24,900 bases of DNA from JBOHNS01 sp050730835 (GCA_050730835.1 JBOHNS010000004.1:1-24900), one strand, 5' to 3'; positions 6,492 to 14,567 are shown, counted from the stretch's first letter. Notes: generated by a model from the sequence alone, not told the origin. Program-made: numbers and translations.

Positions 6492-7700
6492 GTGAGTAAA
6501 GCCATCGTGCTGTACCTGCACGTGCACCAGCCCTATCGGATTCGTCATTACACGATTTTTGATGCGGCCAAGGATCATAATTATTTCGAGGCGGCCGATG
6601 GCGCGCGGGAAAACAATAAGACAGTTATTCAAAAAGTCGCCGCCAAATCGTATTTGCCGACCAATAAATTGCTGCTGGAACTGCTGGAGCAAAATCCGGA
6701 GTTTTGTTTGAGCCTATCAATTACTGGCACGGTGATCGAGCAAATGCAAAAATGGGCGCCGGACGCGCTGCAATCATTCCGCGACTTAGTGGCCACTGGC
6801 CGCGTCGAAATCGTTGGCGAAACTTATCATCACAGCCTGGCCTTTTTTTATAACATCCAGGAATTTGAAGCCCAAGTGGCTATGCACCGCGCCAAAATAT
6901 TAGAGGTTTTCGGCCAAATCCCAAAAGTTTTTCGCAACACCGAGCTGGCCTACAATAACGATTTAGCTTATTGGGCCGATAAAGCCGGCTACAAAGCCGT
7001 GCTGGCCGAAGGTTGGGATCCGATACTGGATTGGCGCAGCCCGAATTTCGTCTACCGGCCAAGCTACACGGACAACATCAAATTATTAATGAAAAATTAT
7101 AAATTGAGCGACGATATTGCTTTTCGCTTCGGCGATCATAATTGGAGCGAATGGCCGCTGACGGCTAGCAAATTCACGCATTGGCTGAACCAAACACCGG
7201 ATGCGACCAACTTTAATTTGTTCATGGATTATGAAACTTTCGGCGAGCACCAATGGCAAGAATCTGGCATTTTTGATTTTCTAAAGCACTTACCCGGCGA
7301 GTGGCTGGCGCAGGATGACAATAGTTTTATGACGGCCGCGCAGCTAGCCGAGGCTTTTGAACCGCGCGATCAAATTGATGTGCCAAATACTACGACTTGG
7401 GCCGACACGGAGCGCGATTTATCAGCCTGGCTGGGCAACGCCATGCAGCAAGAAGCCATCACGGCGCTGTATTGGCTGGCCGACGATATTTTACGATCCG
7501 GCGATTTAAGCCTCATCGAAGATTGGCGCCGCCTGCAAACCAGCGACCATTTCTACTACATGTGCACCAAATATTTTAACGACGGCGACATTCATAGCTA
7601 TTTTAGCCCCTACGAAACGCCGTACGAGGCCAGCATGAACTTTATGAACGCCTGGCACGATCTGAAATTCCGCTTGAGCGAAAAAGGCGCTAGAGTATGA
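6492..7700 (+). CDS. GH57 alpha-amylase-type glycoside hydrolase
   Basis: The enzyme hydrolyses alpha-1,4-glucan. All GH57 signature regions can be read in the 402-aa protein: LHVHQPYR near the N terminus, VEIVGETYHHS (region 2), FRNTELAYNND with the nucleophile glutamate (region 3), LFMDYETFGEHQW with the acid/base aspartate (region 4) and HFYYMCTKY near the end. There is no signal peptide, so it acts in the cytosol on stored glucan. The GTG start at 6492 is chosen from the SD hairpin. The ATG at 6459 would add residues encoded by the TGGTCAA repeat. It sits between the synthase and GH15, a known functional grouping. Confidence 0.9.
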   Translation: MSKAIVLYLHVHQPYRIRHYTIFDAAKDHNYFEAADGARENNKTVIQKVAAKSYLPTNKLLLELLEQNPEFCLSLSITGTVIEQMQKWAPDALQSFRDLVATGRVEIVGETYHHSLAFFYNIQEFEAQVAMHRAKILEVFGQIPKVFRNTELAYNNDLAYWADKAGYKAVLAEGWDPILDWRSPNFVYRPSYTDNIKLLMKNYKLSDDIAFRFGDHNWSEWPLTASKFTHWLNQTPDATNFNLFMDYETFGEHQWQESGIFDFLKHLPGEWLAQDDNSFMTAAQLAEAFEPRDQIDVPNTTTWADTERDLSAWLGNAMQQEAITALYWLADDILRSGDLSLIEDWRRLQTSDHFYYMCTKYFNDGDIHSYFSPYETPYEASMNFMNAWHDLKFRLSEKGARV

Positions 7701-7701
7701 A

Positions 7702-7798
7702 TATGGCATTTGGAAGCTGGAATTTGGAAGTTGGCATTTGCAAAATACTAATTCGCAGCTTGCCATATTCCAACTTCTACCTTCCAACTTCTAATTTG
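7702..7798. repeat. Opposed heptad-repeat arms between GH57 and GH15
   Basis: Immediately after the GH57 stop, six 7-nt units of the type TTGGAAG/TTGGCAT run through about 7741. From 7759 to 7798 the opposite strand type (ATATTCC, AACTTCT, ACCTTCC) appears, also with a 7-nt period. The two arms are largely complementary and would form a long imperfect hairpin ending at the GH15 SD hairpin. TTGCCATATTCCAACTTC at 7760-7777 is identical to 5000-5017. Confidence 0.85.
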
Positions 7799-7811
7799 CC
7801 GGAGGCAAATT
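7793..7811 (+). promoter_or_regulatory. Perfect Shine-Dalgarno hairpin of GH15
   Basis: AATTTGCC-GGA-GGCAAATT is a perfect 8-bp stem with a 3-nt loop that abuts the GTG at 7812. GGAGG (7801-7805) spans loop and 3' arm, 6 nt from the start. Folding would hide half of the SD. Confidence 0.7.
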
Positions 7812-9743
7812 GTGGCTAGACCAGTAGTTTTGAGCAACGGCCAAATGTTCGTCGGCCTCGATGACAATGGGCTGGTGCACGATTTTTATTATCCTTATGT
7901 CGGCTTAGAAAATTTGACCAATGCGCGCAGCTCGGCGCACAAAATCGGCGTGTTTGCGGACGGCCAGTTCAGCTGGACGGACGATGGCAGCTGGGAAATT
8001 TCGGTGCTGTTTGAAGACGACGCTTTAATTAGCAATGTTACGCTGCATTCCAGCTCGCTTGACGTCAAACTTGAACTGCAAGACGCTATCGACTTTGAGC
8101 AAAACATTTTGCTAAGGCGCGTAAAAATTACTAACCAGCGCGATGATAAACGCGAAGTCCGATTATTTATGCACCAGGTTTTTCAAATTTCGCGCTCTGG
8201 GCGCAGCGATACGGCGCTTTACGTGCCGGACGGTAATTATATTTTGGATTATAAGGGGCGGTTTTGTTTAGGCATCGGCGGGCAAACCGGCGACGGCGCC
8301 TTGTTTGATCAATTCGCCATCGGCAATTATGGCATTGAAGGCAAAGCCGGCACCTTTATGGACGCCACAGACGGCGAACTGTCGGGCAATTTGGTGGAGC
8401 ACGGCGGCGTCGACAGCGTGATTAGATTTAAGTTAAATATTGTGGCCAATGACGCTCAAACGGTCGATTATTGGGTGGCCGCGGCCGGCAGCCAAAACGA
8501 TGTACAAGATATGCATGAAAAATTGCTCGCGGAAGGCGCCTTTGACAAACGCTTGCACGCCACGCGGCTTTATTGGCAACAATGGTTGCAACCGAACGGC
8601 CAGGAGTTGGAGCATTTGCCGGAGCGCGAGCGCCAGGCTGTGCAACAAAGTTTGCTGATCGTAAAAGCCCACTGCGACAGCCGCGGTTCAATACTAGCCA
8701 GCGGCGATTCCAGCATTTTCAATTATGGCCGCGATTATTATTGCTACTGCTGGCCGCGCGACGCCGCCTACGCGCTGTGGCCGCTGATTCGCACCGGCCA
8801 TTACGACGAAGCCCAGCAATTTTTCATGTTCGCGCGCGACGTCATGCACCCCGACGGTTACATGATGCACAAATACCAGCCCGACCGCGCCATCGGCAGC
8901 ACCTGGCATCCGCTGGTCCATAATCGCAACCGAGAGCTGGCCATCCAAGAGGACGAAACGGCTTGCCTATTATTTATGTTGGGTGAATTATACGAAAAAA
9001 ATCACAATGACGCCTTCGTCCACAATTTGTACCACACGTTCGTGGTGCCTTGCGCCAATTTTTTGACGCGCTACGTTGACGAAGCCACCGATTTGCCGCA
9101 CGCCAGCTACGACCTTTGGGAGCAAAAGTTCGCGACTTTTAGTTACACCGTCTGCACGGTGATTGCCGGCTTAGAAGCCGCCGCCAAACTCTCGGCCGTG
9201 GCCGAACAGCCGCAAGACGCCGCCAACTGGCAGCGCTGCGCCGACAAATTCCGCTCGCACCTAGATACTCTTTACAACCTGGAAGGTTATTTTCGCAAAA
9301 GCTTTTTATTAGAAGACGGCCATTTGCATTTCGACGAATCAATCGACGTCGCTAATATGTACGGCCCGTTCATGTACGCTAAATTGCCGCTGCACGACGA
9401 ACGCTTATCCTCAACCGTTAAAAAAGTTGAAACCGAATTATTTAAGCGCAGCCCCATCGGCGGTGTCATCCGCTACTACGGCGATGATTACTTCTTATCC
9501 AAACCGCAATTTGGCGGCAACCCGTGGATCGTTTGCACACTTTGGCTAGCCCAATATTACATTAGCGCTGGCCGCCGCGACGAAGCCACGACTATAATTG
9601 AGTGGGCTTTAGCGCGCCGTGCGCCCAGCGGCGCCTTGAGCGAACAATACGACCCGGAAACCGGCGCCTCGCTTGGCGTCACACCGCTAGTCTGGAGCCA
9701 CGCCGAACTAATCAATACCATTTTAGATTTAAGGAAGCTATAA
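7812..9743 (+). CDS. GH15 glucoamylase/glucodextranase-family hydrolase
   Basis: The enzyme releases glucose from non-reducing ends of alpha-glucan. The 643-aa protein has an N-terminal beta-sandwich (about residues 1-270) and an (alpha/alpha)6 barrel. Family motifs are YYCYCWPRDAAY near residue 310, HNRNRELAIQEDETA near 370-384, SYDLWEQ near 434 with a catalytic-acid glutamate, and LSEQYDPETGASLGVTPLVWSHAEL near 610 with the base region. This two-domain form is the prokaryotic glucoamylase type. No signal peptide is seen. GTG at 7812 is the start, given the adjoining SD hairpin. It is followed 4 nt later by the ROK kinase gene. Confidence 0.93.
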   Translation: MARPVVLSNGQMFVGLDDNGLVHDFYYPYVGLENLTNARSSAHKIGVFADGQFSWTDDGSWEISVLFEDDALISNVTLHSSSLDVKLELQDAIDFEQNILLRRVKITNQRDDKREVRLFMHQVFQISRSGRSDTALYVPDGNYILDYKGRFCLGIGGQTGDGALFDQFAIGNYGIEGKAGTFMDATDGELSGNLVEHGGVDSVIRFKLNIVANDAQTVDYWVAAAGSQNDVQDMHEKLLAEGAFDKRLHATRLYWQQWLQPNGQELEHLPERERQAVQQSLLIVKAHCDSRGSILASGDSSIFNYGRDYYCYCWPRDAAYALWPLIRTGHYDEAQQFFMFARDVMHPDGYMMHKYQPDRAIGSTWHPLVHNRNRELAIQEDETACLLFMLGELYEKNHNDAFVHNLYHTFVVPCANFLTRYVDEATDLPHASYDLWEQKFATFSYTVCTVIAGLEAAAKLSAVAEQPQDAANWQRCADKFRSHLDTLYNLEGYFRKSFLLEDGHLHFDESIDVANMYGPFMYAKLPLHDERLSSTVKKVETELFKRSPIGGVIRYYGDDYFLSKPQFGGNPWIVCTLWLAQYYISAGRRDEATTIIEWALARRAPSGALSEQYDPETGASLGVTPLVWSHAELINTILDLRKL

Positions 9744-9747
9744 ATTT

Positions 9748-10554
9748 ATGTATTTAGCCATTGACATCGGCGGCACCAAAACCCTGGTTGCTCAAATTGA
9801 TAAAACCGACGAGATTGTCTCAAGTCAGCGCTTTGAAACGCCGCAATCATACCCAGAATTTTTAGCCAAAATTAAATCTCAGCTCGATAATTTTGGCAAA
9901 ATAACTTGGCACGGCGCGGCCGCTGGCGTGCCCTGCCCGATTAATTATGTCGATGATAGCTTTAGCCAAATGATTAATTTGGCCTGGTAAAACGAAGCCA
10001 TCGGCGCCGATTTGAGCCGCCTGGCTGGCACCAAAGTGCAAATCGAAAACGACGCCAACCTGGCCGCGCTATCGGAAGCTATGCTGGTCAAAAAAGATTA
10101 TCACAAAGTGCTGTATGTAACGGTCTCTACCGGCATCGGCGCCGGCGTCATTGTCGATCAAAAAATCAGCCGCGATCTGCGCGGCATCGAGGCCGGCAAT
10201 ATGTTTTTAAGCTTTGAGGGCAGCCTGCAGCGCTGGGAAACTTTTGCCTCCGGCAAAGCGATTTTCACTAAATATGGACAATACGCCCGCGAAATTAACG
10301 ACCGCCAAACTTGGCGCGAAATCGTTGCCAATCTCGGCCTCGGGCTATTGCCGCTGGAAGCCATCGTCCAGCCGGACGTCATAATTATCGGCGGCGGTAT
10401 CGGCGAGCACTTCACCAAATACGGCCACTTTTTAAACGAATATTTACAAAATTACAGCTCGCCGGACGTGCCGGCTCGGCGCGTCGTCCAAGCTCAGCAC
10501 CCGGAATACGCCGTAATTTTTGGCTGCTTCGATTTGTGCCGAACCAATAATTAG
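9748..10554 (+). pseudogene. ROK-family sugar kinase interrupted by one in-frame TAA
   Basis: Both halves are in one frame and together make a 268-position ROK protein, probably a glucokinase. The parts are DIGGTK (residues 6-11, phosphate loop), GVPCPIN, then NLAW, a TAA at 9988-9990, NEAIGADL, KVQIENDANLAAL (catalytic Asp), VSTGIGAGV and IIIGGGIGE. The stop stands where relatives commonly have Lys or Gln after the tryptophan, so AAA or CAA to TAA is the simple explanation. The rest is uneroded, which suggests a recent mutation, a base-call error or stop readthrough. The ROK zinc motif (CxCGxxGC) is absent, so it is a shortened ROK. The gene follows GH15 by 4 nt and would phosphorylate the released glucose for zwf. 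Confidence 0.85.
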
Positions 10555-10615
10555 TTTTTGCCGGCGGCTGTTAGCGGCCTGTCGCAAGTTGATTAAGTAA
10601 ACTTAAAAATTGTAA

Positions 10616-10819
10616 TTATTTTCTAGGCTTGACTTCGTTGCGGCCCAAGTTTTTCTTGGTTTCGGTGAAAACTACGTGGCGGTGCAACCGCGGGCTGTAT
10701 TTTTTGAGGGACAATTTGTCGGGGCTGTTCATAGTGTTTTTGGACGTATAATAAATCCGCTCGCCGGATTCCGCGCTGACTAGTCCGATAAGTTTGCGTT
10801 TGTCGCCCTTTTTGGCCAT
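10616..10819 (-). CDS. rpmG: 50S ribosomal protein L33
   Basis: The protein is a small component of the large ribosomal subunit near the E site. It is 67 aa, with the family pattern MAKKGDKRKLIGLVSAESG, YYTSKN and the K-rich LSLKKYSPRLHRHVVFTETK. It lacks the zinc-binding cysteine pairs and so is the cysteine-free form. It has its own promoter and is not part of a ribosomal operon here. It converges on the ROK gene. Confidence 0.93.
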   Translation of the reverse strand: MAKKGDKRKLIGLVSAESGERIYYTSKNTMNSPDKLSLKKYSPRLHRHVVFTETKKNLGRNEVKPRK

Positions 10820-10847
10820 AAAATTCTTTACTTAAATTAACTATCAA

Positions 10848-10876
10848 ATTTTATCAGATATAAATCAGCTTGTAAA
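10848..10876 (-). promoter_or_regulatory. Promoter of rpmG
   Basis: On the minus strand, TTTACA (10876-10871), a 17-nt spacer and TAAAAT (10853-10848) form a good sigma70-type promoter. It predicts a leader of about 20 nt before the ATG at 10819. Confidence 0.55.
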
Positions 10877-10913
10877 CATTTTTAACCAGGATAATACTTA
10901 AAGCTAAAACTTA

Positions 10914-10938
10914 AAAACCCTGCCAAGTGCAGGGTTTT
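10914..10938 (-). terminator. Rho-independent terminator after tRNA-Thr(GGT)
   Basis: A perfect 10-bp stem AAAACCCTGC/GCAGGGTTTT has a 5-nt loop. On the minus strand the stem ends in TTTTT followed by more T-rich sequence. It lies about 120 nt beyond the minus-strand tRNA-Thr and before rpmG. Confidence 0.7.
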
Positions 10939-11059
10939 GGTGGTGCATTGCTTTTAAATAAGTCAAATATGATTTATTTGGCACCTGCCAGTATTTAATA
11001 TCCAAAATCAATTTGAAACTAGGAAAATTTTTACTGAAAATTAATTCAACCCAAACTTT

Positions 11060-11135
11060 TGGAGCCACGATCGGGATTCGAACCCGAGACCTCATCCTTA
11101 CCATGGATGCGCTCTACCAACTGAGCTATCGCGGC
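11060..11135 (-). tRNA. tRNA-Thr (anticodon GGT)
   Basis: On the minus strand the acceptor stem GCCGCGA/TCGTGGC (one G-U pair) is followed by T and an encoded CCA. The anticodon stem CATCC/GGATG encloses ATGGTAA with GGT. D arm AGCTCAGTTGGTAGAGC and T arm GGTTCGAATCC are canonical. Confidence 0.96.
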
Positions 11136-11148
11136 CAAGCTAACTACC

Positions 11149-11187
11149 AAAAGTGTAGCAAAATCCGGCATCGTTTGCTACACTTTT
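11149..11187. terminator. Perfect 14-bp hairpin between divergent tRNA genes
   Basis: AAAAGTGTAGCAAA (11149-11162) pairs completely with TTTGCTACACTTTT (11174-11187) around an 11-nt loop. The arms end in A4/T4, so it could act as a terminator in either direction, although it lies 13 nt upstream of the tRNA-Thr(GGT) 5' end, where a terminator is not expected. Confidence 0.5.
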
Positions 11188-11273
11188 CAAGGGTGTGCCG
11201 TCTTAGCCCAGCAGGACAAAAGCATTAGTTTTGTAAACTGATTGCCCGTAAAATTCGACAAACTTTGGAGCGG

Positions 11274-11304
11274 CAATAAAATTGTACAAAGTATAATTTT
11301 ATTG
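11274..11304. promoter_or_regulatory. AT-rich 14-bp hairpin upstream of tRNA-Thr(UGU)
   Basis: CAATAAAATTGTAC-AAA-GTATAATTTTATTG folds with only one G-U pair and a 3-nt loop. It includes TATAAT at 11292-11297, so it may overlap a tRNA promoter, but no -35 box at a proper distance is evident. Role unknown. Confidence 0.4.
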
Positions 11305-11322
11305 AGCACCTTTAGGTAAGGA

Positions 11323-11340
11323 GCGCGACTTTAGTCGCGC
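11323..11340. other. GC-rich hairpin upstream of tRNA-Thr(UGU)
   Basis: GCGCGACT-TT-AGTCGCGC is a perfect palindrome 33 nt before the tRNA. No T-run follows. It is the third strong hairpin within 200 bp. Confidence 0.45.
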
Positions 11341-11373
11341 GGTATTTGGGCAGGTATTTAACAATCAAATTAT

Positions 11374-11451
11374 GCCGATGTAGCTCAGTTGGTCTAGAGC
11401 GGCTGTTTTGTAAACAGCGGGTCGTGGGTTCGAATCCCTCCATCGGCTCCA
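11374..11451 (+). tRNA. tRNA-Thr (anticodon TGT)
   Basis: The acceptor stem GCCGATG/CATCGGC is followed by T and an encoded CCA. The anticodon stem GCTGT/ACAGC encloses TTTGTAA with TGT at 11409-11411. D arm AGCTCAGTTGGTCTAGAGC and T arm GGTTCGAATCC are canonical. Confidence 0.96.
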
Positions 11452-11547
11452 AAGGCAGCTTAAGGGAAAAGAGCAGCCCGAGAGAATGAATTTATTTCAT
11501 TTCCCGGCGCGTTCGAGAAAAACCGTAGGTTTGTCTCATGCATTCAA

Positions 11548-11632
11548 GCAGGGTTAGTGAAGCGGTCAAACACGGCAGACTGTAAATCTGTTGGCTTAGC
11601 CTTCGTAGGTTCGAATCCTACACCCTGCACCA
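11548..11632 (+). tRNA. tRNA-Tyr (anticodon GTA)
   Basis: The acceptor stem GCAGGGT/ACCCTGC is followed by discriminator A and an encoded CCA. The anticodon stem GCAGA/TCTGT encloses CTGTAAA with GTA at 11582-11584. A long class-II variable arm (about 11592-11603) is typical of bacterial tRNA-Tyr. Confidence 0.95.
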
Positions 11633-11700
11633 CGATTTTTGTCTTTAGTTATTTTGAATAAAGGGTTAGATCGTTAGAAGCTTGGCACAGATGACGTTGC

Positions 11701-11729
11701 TTGATGGAAACTACTCGCCGATGTAAAAT
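11701..11729 (+). promoter_or_regulatory. Candidate promoter giving a leaderless YdeI-like mRNA
   Basis: TTGATG (11701-11706), a 17-nt spacer and TAAAAT (11724-11729) stand 6 nt before the ATG at 11736. Transcription would begin at or within 1-2 nt of the start codon. No SD is present, consistent with a leaderless message. Confidence 0.5.
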
Positions 11730-11735
11730 CAACTT

Positions 11736-12047
11736 ATGGCAAAACAAGTAATAGCTGGCGGCACAGTGCACAAAATCCCAGCAGACTTAAAAAAGGCGCT
11801 TACTTCTGCCCCGGCAGCACGAGCGGCATGGCAGAGTCTTACGCCATTAGCACGTAATGAGTGGATTTGTTGGGCTATTACCGTCAAACAACAAGAGACA
11901 AGAAAAAATCACATCAAGCGGACTATCACAGACTTGCAGGCAGCAAAGCGCCGGCCTTGTTGTTGGATGGGCTGTAGCCACCGCCCAGACAAGCCTACAA
12001 GTCCATCAGTGCAGTGGACACTCGATAAACAAGCCAAGTCTAGATAA
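11736..12047 (+). CDS. YdeI/OmpD-associated family protein
   Basis: The 103-aa protein carries the family core: GGTVHKIPADLKKAL, AAWQSLTPLARNEWICW, then VKQQETRKNHIKRT and KRRPCCWMGCSHR. This domain is common as a stand-alone soluble protein annotated YdeI/OmpD-associated or bacteriocin-protection; its biochemical role is unknown to me. The last 20 residues, after CSHR, are a tail rich in Ser, Pro and Lys that I do not recognise as part of the family. It stands alone downstream of the tRNA cluster with its own promoter. Confidence 0.82.
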   Translation: MAKQVIAGGTVHKIPADLKKALTSAPAARAAWQSLTPLARNEWICWAITVKQQETRKNHIKRTITDLQAAKRRPCCWMGCSHRPDKPTSPSVQWTLDKQAKSR

Positions 12048-12154
12048 CTACCAAAGCAGCAAACCGGCAGAGTGTTAGATTTAGGTAAGTAGCGTTACGA
12101 TCCGGTCGATAGTGCCACACCATTTTGTTGTATTCGGTATGGAGCGTTAATTAA

Positions 12155-12808
12155 TTAAATCACAACTCGTTTGGGCCGATTGATGCGTTTGGAGCGGCCG
12201 GCGGGAACTATCATTTTCTTTAATTTATCTTCTATGATGTCGGCTTCGGCGGTCAGGCCGCGGCTGCGGTAGGCTTTTTCTAGCAATCGATAGGTTTCTT
12301 GGTTGGGCTCCAGTTCGATGGCGCGGTTGAGCGAATCGAACATTAATTTTTGGTTGCCGAGTTTTTCCTGGACTTTGGCGTAGGCCACGTGGCGGGCGGC
12401 TAGTTGGTCTTCCATAGTAAGAGCCTGACTAAAAGCCATGGCGGCCTTGTCGTAATTTTCGGTTTCGTAATAAATTAATCCCAGGTTGTGCAGGCTGGGC
12501 GGCGTGGCTTCGATGCTAGAGGCGATTTCGAAGCAATCGATGGCGTCGCGGTATTCGTGCTGCTTAGCGTATAAAATGCCCAGGCGGTTATAGGCTGGCG
12601 CGTTGCGCTCGTCGATTTTTAAGATTGTTAAGAGCGCTTTTTCGGCTCTTAATAAGCGGTTTTCGCGCATGCCCTGATGGGCAATATCCCACAATTTGCC
12701 GAGCCGCTGGCTGAGTTTGCTGGAAGCCGAGCTGAATTCATCGACTGGCTGAATGGTCGCATAATAGACCAAAACGGCCAGACCAATAATTATCAAAAGA
12801 CCAAGCAT
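12155..12808 (-). CDS. Membrane-anchored TPR protein
   Basis: The 217-aa protein begins with a hydrophobic segment (about residues 2-17, MLGLLIIIGLAVLVYY), probably an N-terminal membrane anchor. Tandem tetratricopeptide repeats follow: AEKALLTILKIDERNAPAYNRLG, AIDCFEIASSIEATPPSLHNLG, KAAMAFSQALTMEDQLAARHVA and LMFDSLNRAIELEPNQETYRLL. The C terminus is basic (GRSKRINRPKRVVI). TPRs mediate protein-protein contacts; the partner is unknown. It lies 26 nt after holB but also has a promoter overlapping the holB end. Confidence 0.85.
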   Translation of the reverse strand: MLGLLIIIGLAVLVYYATIQPVDEFSSASSKLSQRLGKLWDIAHQGMRENRLLRAEKALLTILKIDERNAPAYNRLGILYAKQHEYRDAIDCFEIASSIEATPPSLHNLGLIYYETENYDKAAMAFSQALTMEDQLAARHVAYAKVQEKLGNQKLMFDSLNRAIELEPNQETYRLLEKAYRSRGLTAEADIIEDKLKKMIVPAGRSKRINRPKRVVI

Positions 12809-12816
12809 AACTACTA

Positions 12817-12846
12817 ATTATAAGTTGTTTTGGCCTATATTTGCAA
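12817..12846 (-). promoter_or_regulatory. Promoter of the TPR gene
   Basis: On the minus strand, TTGCAA (12846-12841), an 18-nt spacer and TATAAT (12822-12817) end 8 nt before the ATG at 12808. The -35 box lies inside the end of holB. The predicted leader is only a few nucleotides. Confidence 0.45.
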
Positions 12847-13707
12847 CATCATATTGGTTATGGCGAGCTTTGGTTGAGCGCGGGATTGCAGCGACTGCGC
12901 GGCTTTGGCGGCAGCTTTTAGAATATTCAGCCAACGCTTAAGATTAGTCAAATCTTGCCTGGCGGCCGCCGCGGCCAGGCCGGCATCGGCAATCGTAATA
13001 ATCAGCCGGGCGACGTTTAGGGCTTGTTCGGAACCTTTCGCCGCGGCGTCGATTAAATATAATTTTTGGGCTAAGGGCGCTGCAATTATTTGCCTGGCCA
13101 GCGTTAAATTGGCTTGCCAATCGAGCGCGCCGCCGCCGTTGACCAGTGCGTACGTTCGGCCGGGCAGACCGCCGCCCAGCGCCAAAATCCGTTGATAATC
13201 TGCGGCCGTTAAATTATATTTAGTAAAAAATTCGGCCAGCTTTTGTCTAGCCGGCGGCCGCAAAGTGATGCGCTGCAAGCGCGATAAAACCGTCGCCAAA
13301 ACCGCTTGCTCGGCACTAATCGTCACAATGATAACACTGTCGGCCGGCGGTTCTTCCAGCGTTTTGAGCAGTGCCGATTGCGCGCTGTGGCTTAATTTTT
13401 CGGCGTGGTGAACGATCGCCACGCGCCGAATGGCGCATTGGCCGGGGGTTTTGAGCTTAAAAAAATGTTCTAATTCGCGCACTTGTTCGACGTAGCCAAT
13501 TTTAGGATCCGGCTGAATGATTTTTAAGTAGGCATAATTTGGCAGTTGCCGGTCCTCTAAATTCAATATTTGGGCGGCCAAAAAGCGCGCCAGACTGGAC
13601 TTGCCAAAGCCGCTAGGCGCGATGAGCGCGATGGCCTGCGCTGGATTATTGGCCGCAGACAGCAGGTGAGCGCGCGTCGCCGGATGAATAATTAAATCGT
13701 CATCCAT
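12835..13707 (-). CDS. holB: DNA polymerase III delta' subunit-like AAA+ ATPase
   Basis: A clamp-loader subunit that helps open and load the sliding clamp at primed sites. The 290-aa protein has Walker A APSGFGKS (residues 30-37), VRELEHFF, VAIVHHAEKLSHSAQSALLKTLEEPP (the Walker B/sensor region typical of delta'/gamma) and LSRLQRITLRPP. The cysteines of the usual clamp-loader zinc module are missing, which is common in delta'. Its start codon shares one base with the rluA-type stop (TAATG), so the two are translationally coupled. Confidence 0.87.
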   Translation of the reverse strand: MDDDLIIHPATRAHLLSAANNPAQAIALIAPSGFGKSSLARFLAAQILNLEDRQLPNYAYLKIIQPDPKIGYVEQVRELEHFFKLKTPGQCAIRRVAIVHHAEKLSHSAQSALLKTLEEPPADSVIIVTISAEQAVLATVLSRLQRITLRPPARQKLAEFFTKYNLTAADYQRILALGGGLPGRTYALVNGGGALDWQANLTLARQIIAAPLAQKLYLIDAAAKGSEQALNVARLIITIADAGLAAAAARQDLTNLKRWLNILKAAAKAAQSLQSRAQPKLAITNMMLQI

Positions 13708-14567
13708 TATTTTTTAACCACTTTTTGTATAATAACTTCTGGTACTTCCGATTTGAAGATTTTCCGCTGGCCACTAGGCAAAGTTATTTCTAGCGATTTA
13801 GCATGCAGCATAAGCCTAGAATCTGCTTCGCCGCCGTAAAAGTTGTCGCCAATAATCGGATGTTTCAGCTCGGCCAAATGCACGCGCAATTGATGCGTCC
13901 GGCCGGTTTCGGGCTGGAGTTGCAATAAAGCGAATTGGCCATTAAATTTTAGCGTTTTATAGATAGTTTTGGCCGCTTTGCCGCGCGCGCCGGCCCGAAA
14001 AGATTGGGGTCTTTTGGGGTTGCGTTCAATCGGCATATCGATGATGGCGGCGTCCGGTTCGATCTGCCCTTTGATTAGCGCAAGGTATGTTTTGTTAACT
14101 TTTCGCATCGAAAATTGCTTTTGCAAAAACTTTAGCGCTTGCGGATTTTTGGCGACAATCATGACGCCGCTGGTGCCGCGGTCCAGCCGGTGCACAATGC
14201 CGGCGCGGTTGCCGGCTAAATCATTGACTTTATGATTAACAAATGTCGCGACGCTGGCCTCCGGATTATAAGCGCCTTTAGCATGTGTCAAAATTCCGGC
14301 CGGCTTGTCGATGACCAAACAATCGTTGTCTTCATAAATTATTAGCAAATCGATAGCGGGTATTTGCGATAATTGTGACATTTCGTAGTCCACCAAAACT
14401 TCGTCGCTGGGTTTTAATTTGCGCCCAGGCTTAGCTTCTGCCAAGCCATTAACCGTAACTTTTCCGTCATTAATTAAGCGCACCGCAAAAGCCCGGCTGA
14501 GTTGCGGAATTAATTCGATAACTTTTTGATCGAGCCGCTGGGCCCGCGAAAGGCTTAAATTGCTCAT
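13707..14567 (-). CDS. RluA-family 23S rRNA/tRNA pseudouridine synthase
   Basis: The enzyme isomerises uridine to pseudouridine in RNA. From the ATG at 14567 the protein is 286 aa with an N-terminal S4-like RNA-binding domain (SRAQRLDQKVIELIP, VTVNG) and the RluA catalytic domain: CLVIDKPAGILTHAKG, HRLDRGTSGVMIVAKN with the catalytic Asp, and LLQLQPETGRTHQLRVHLAE. An ATG much further upstream (14720) would run through trpS in another frame and is rejected. The chosen ATG overlaps the trpS stop as ATGA. RluD is the closest well-known relative, but the exact target site cannot be assigned. Confidence 0.9.
   Translation of the reverse strand: MSNLSLSRAQRLDQKVIELIPQLSRAFAVRLINDGKVTVNGLAEAKPGRKLKPSDEVLVDYEMSQLSQIPAIDLLIIYEDNDCLVIDKPAGILTHAKGAYNPEASVATFVNHKVNDLAGNRAGIVHRLDRGTSGVMIVAKNPQALKFLQKQFSMRKVNKTYLALIKGQIEPDAAIIDMPIERNPKRPQSFRAGARGKAAKTIYKTLKFNGQFALLQLQPETGRTHQLRVHLAELKHPIIGDNFYGGEADSRLMLHAKSLEITLPSGQRKIFKSEVPEVIIQKVVKK

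Noticed and set aside
8428..8948. Several ORFs on both strands within GH15
   Set aside because: Shadow frames of a GC-biased, clearly coding glucoamylase gene.
9988..9990. Recoded TAA or an alternative genetic code
   Set aside because: TAA is the normal terminator of many genes here (for example zwf, GH15), so a code change is excluded; only local readthrough, error or mutation remains.
10555..10615. Terminator between the ROK gene and rpmG
   Set aside because: Only a weak AAGTT/AACTT stem with no good T-run; not supportable.
10904..11228. Overlapping ORFs around tRNA-Thr(GGT)
   Set aside because: They read through a tRNA and a terminator; typical spurious products.
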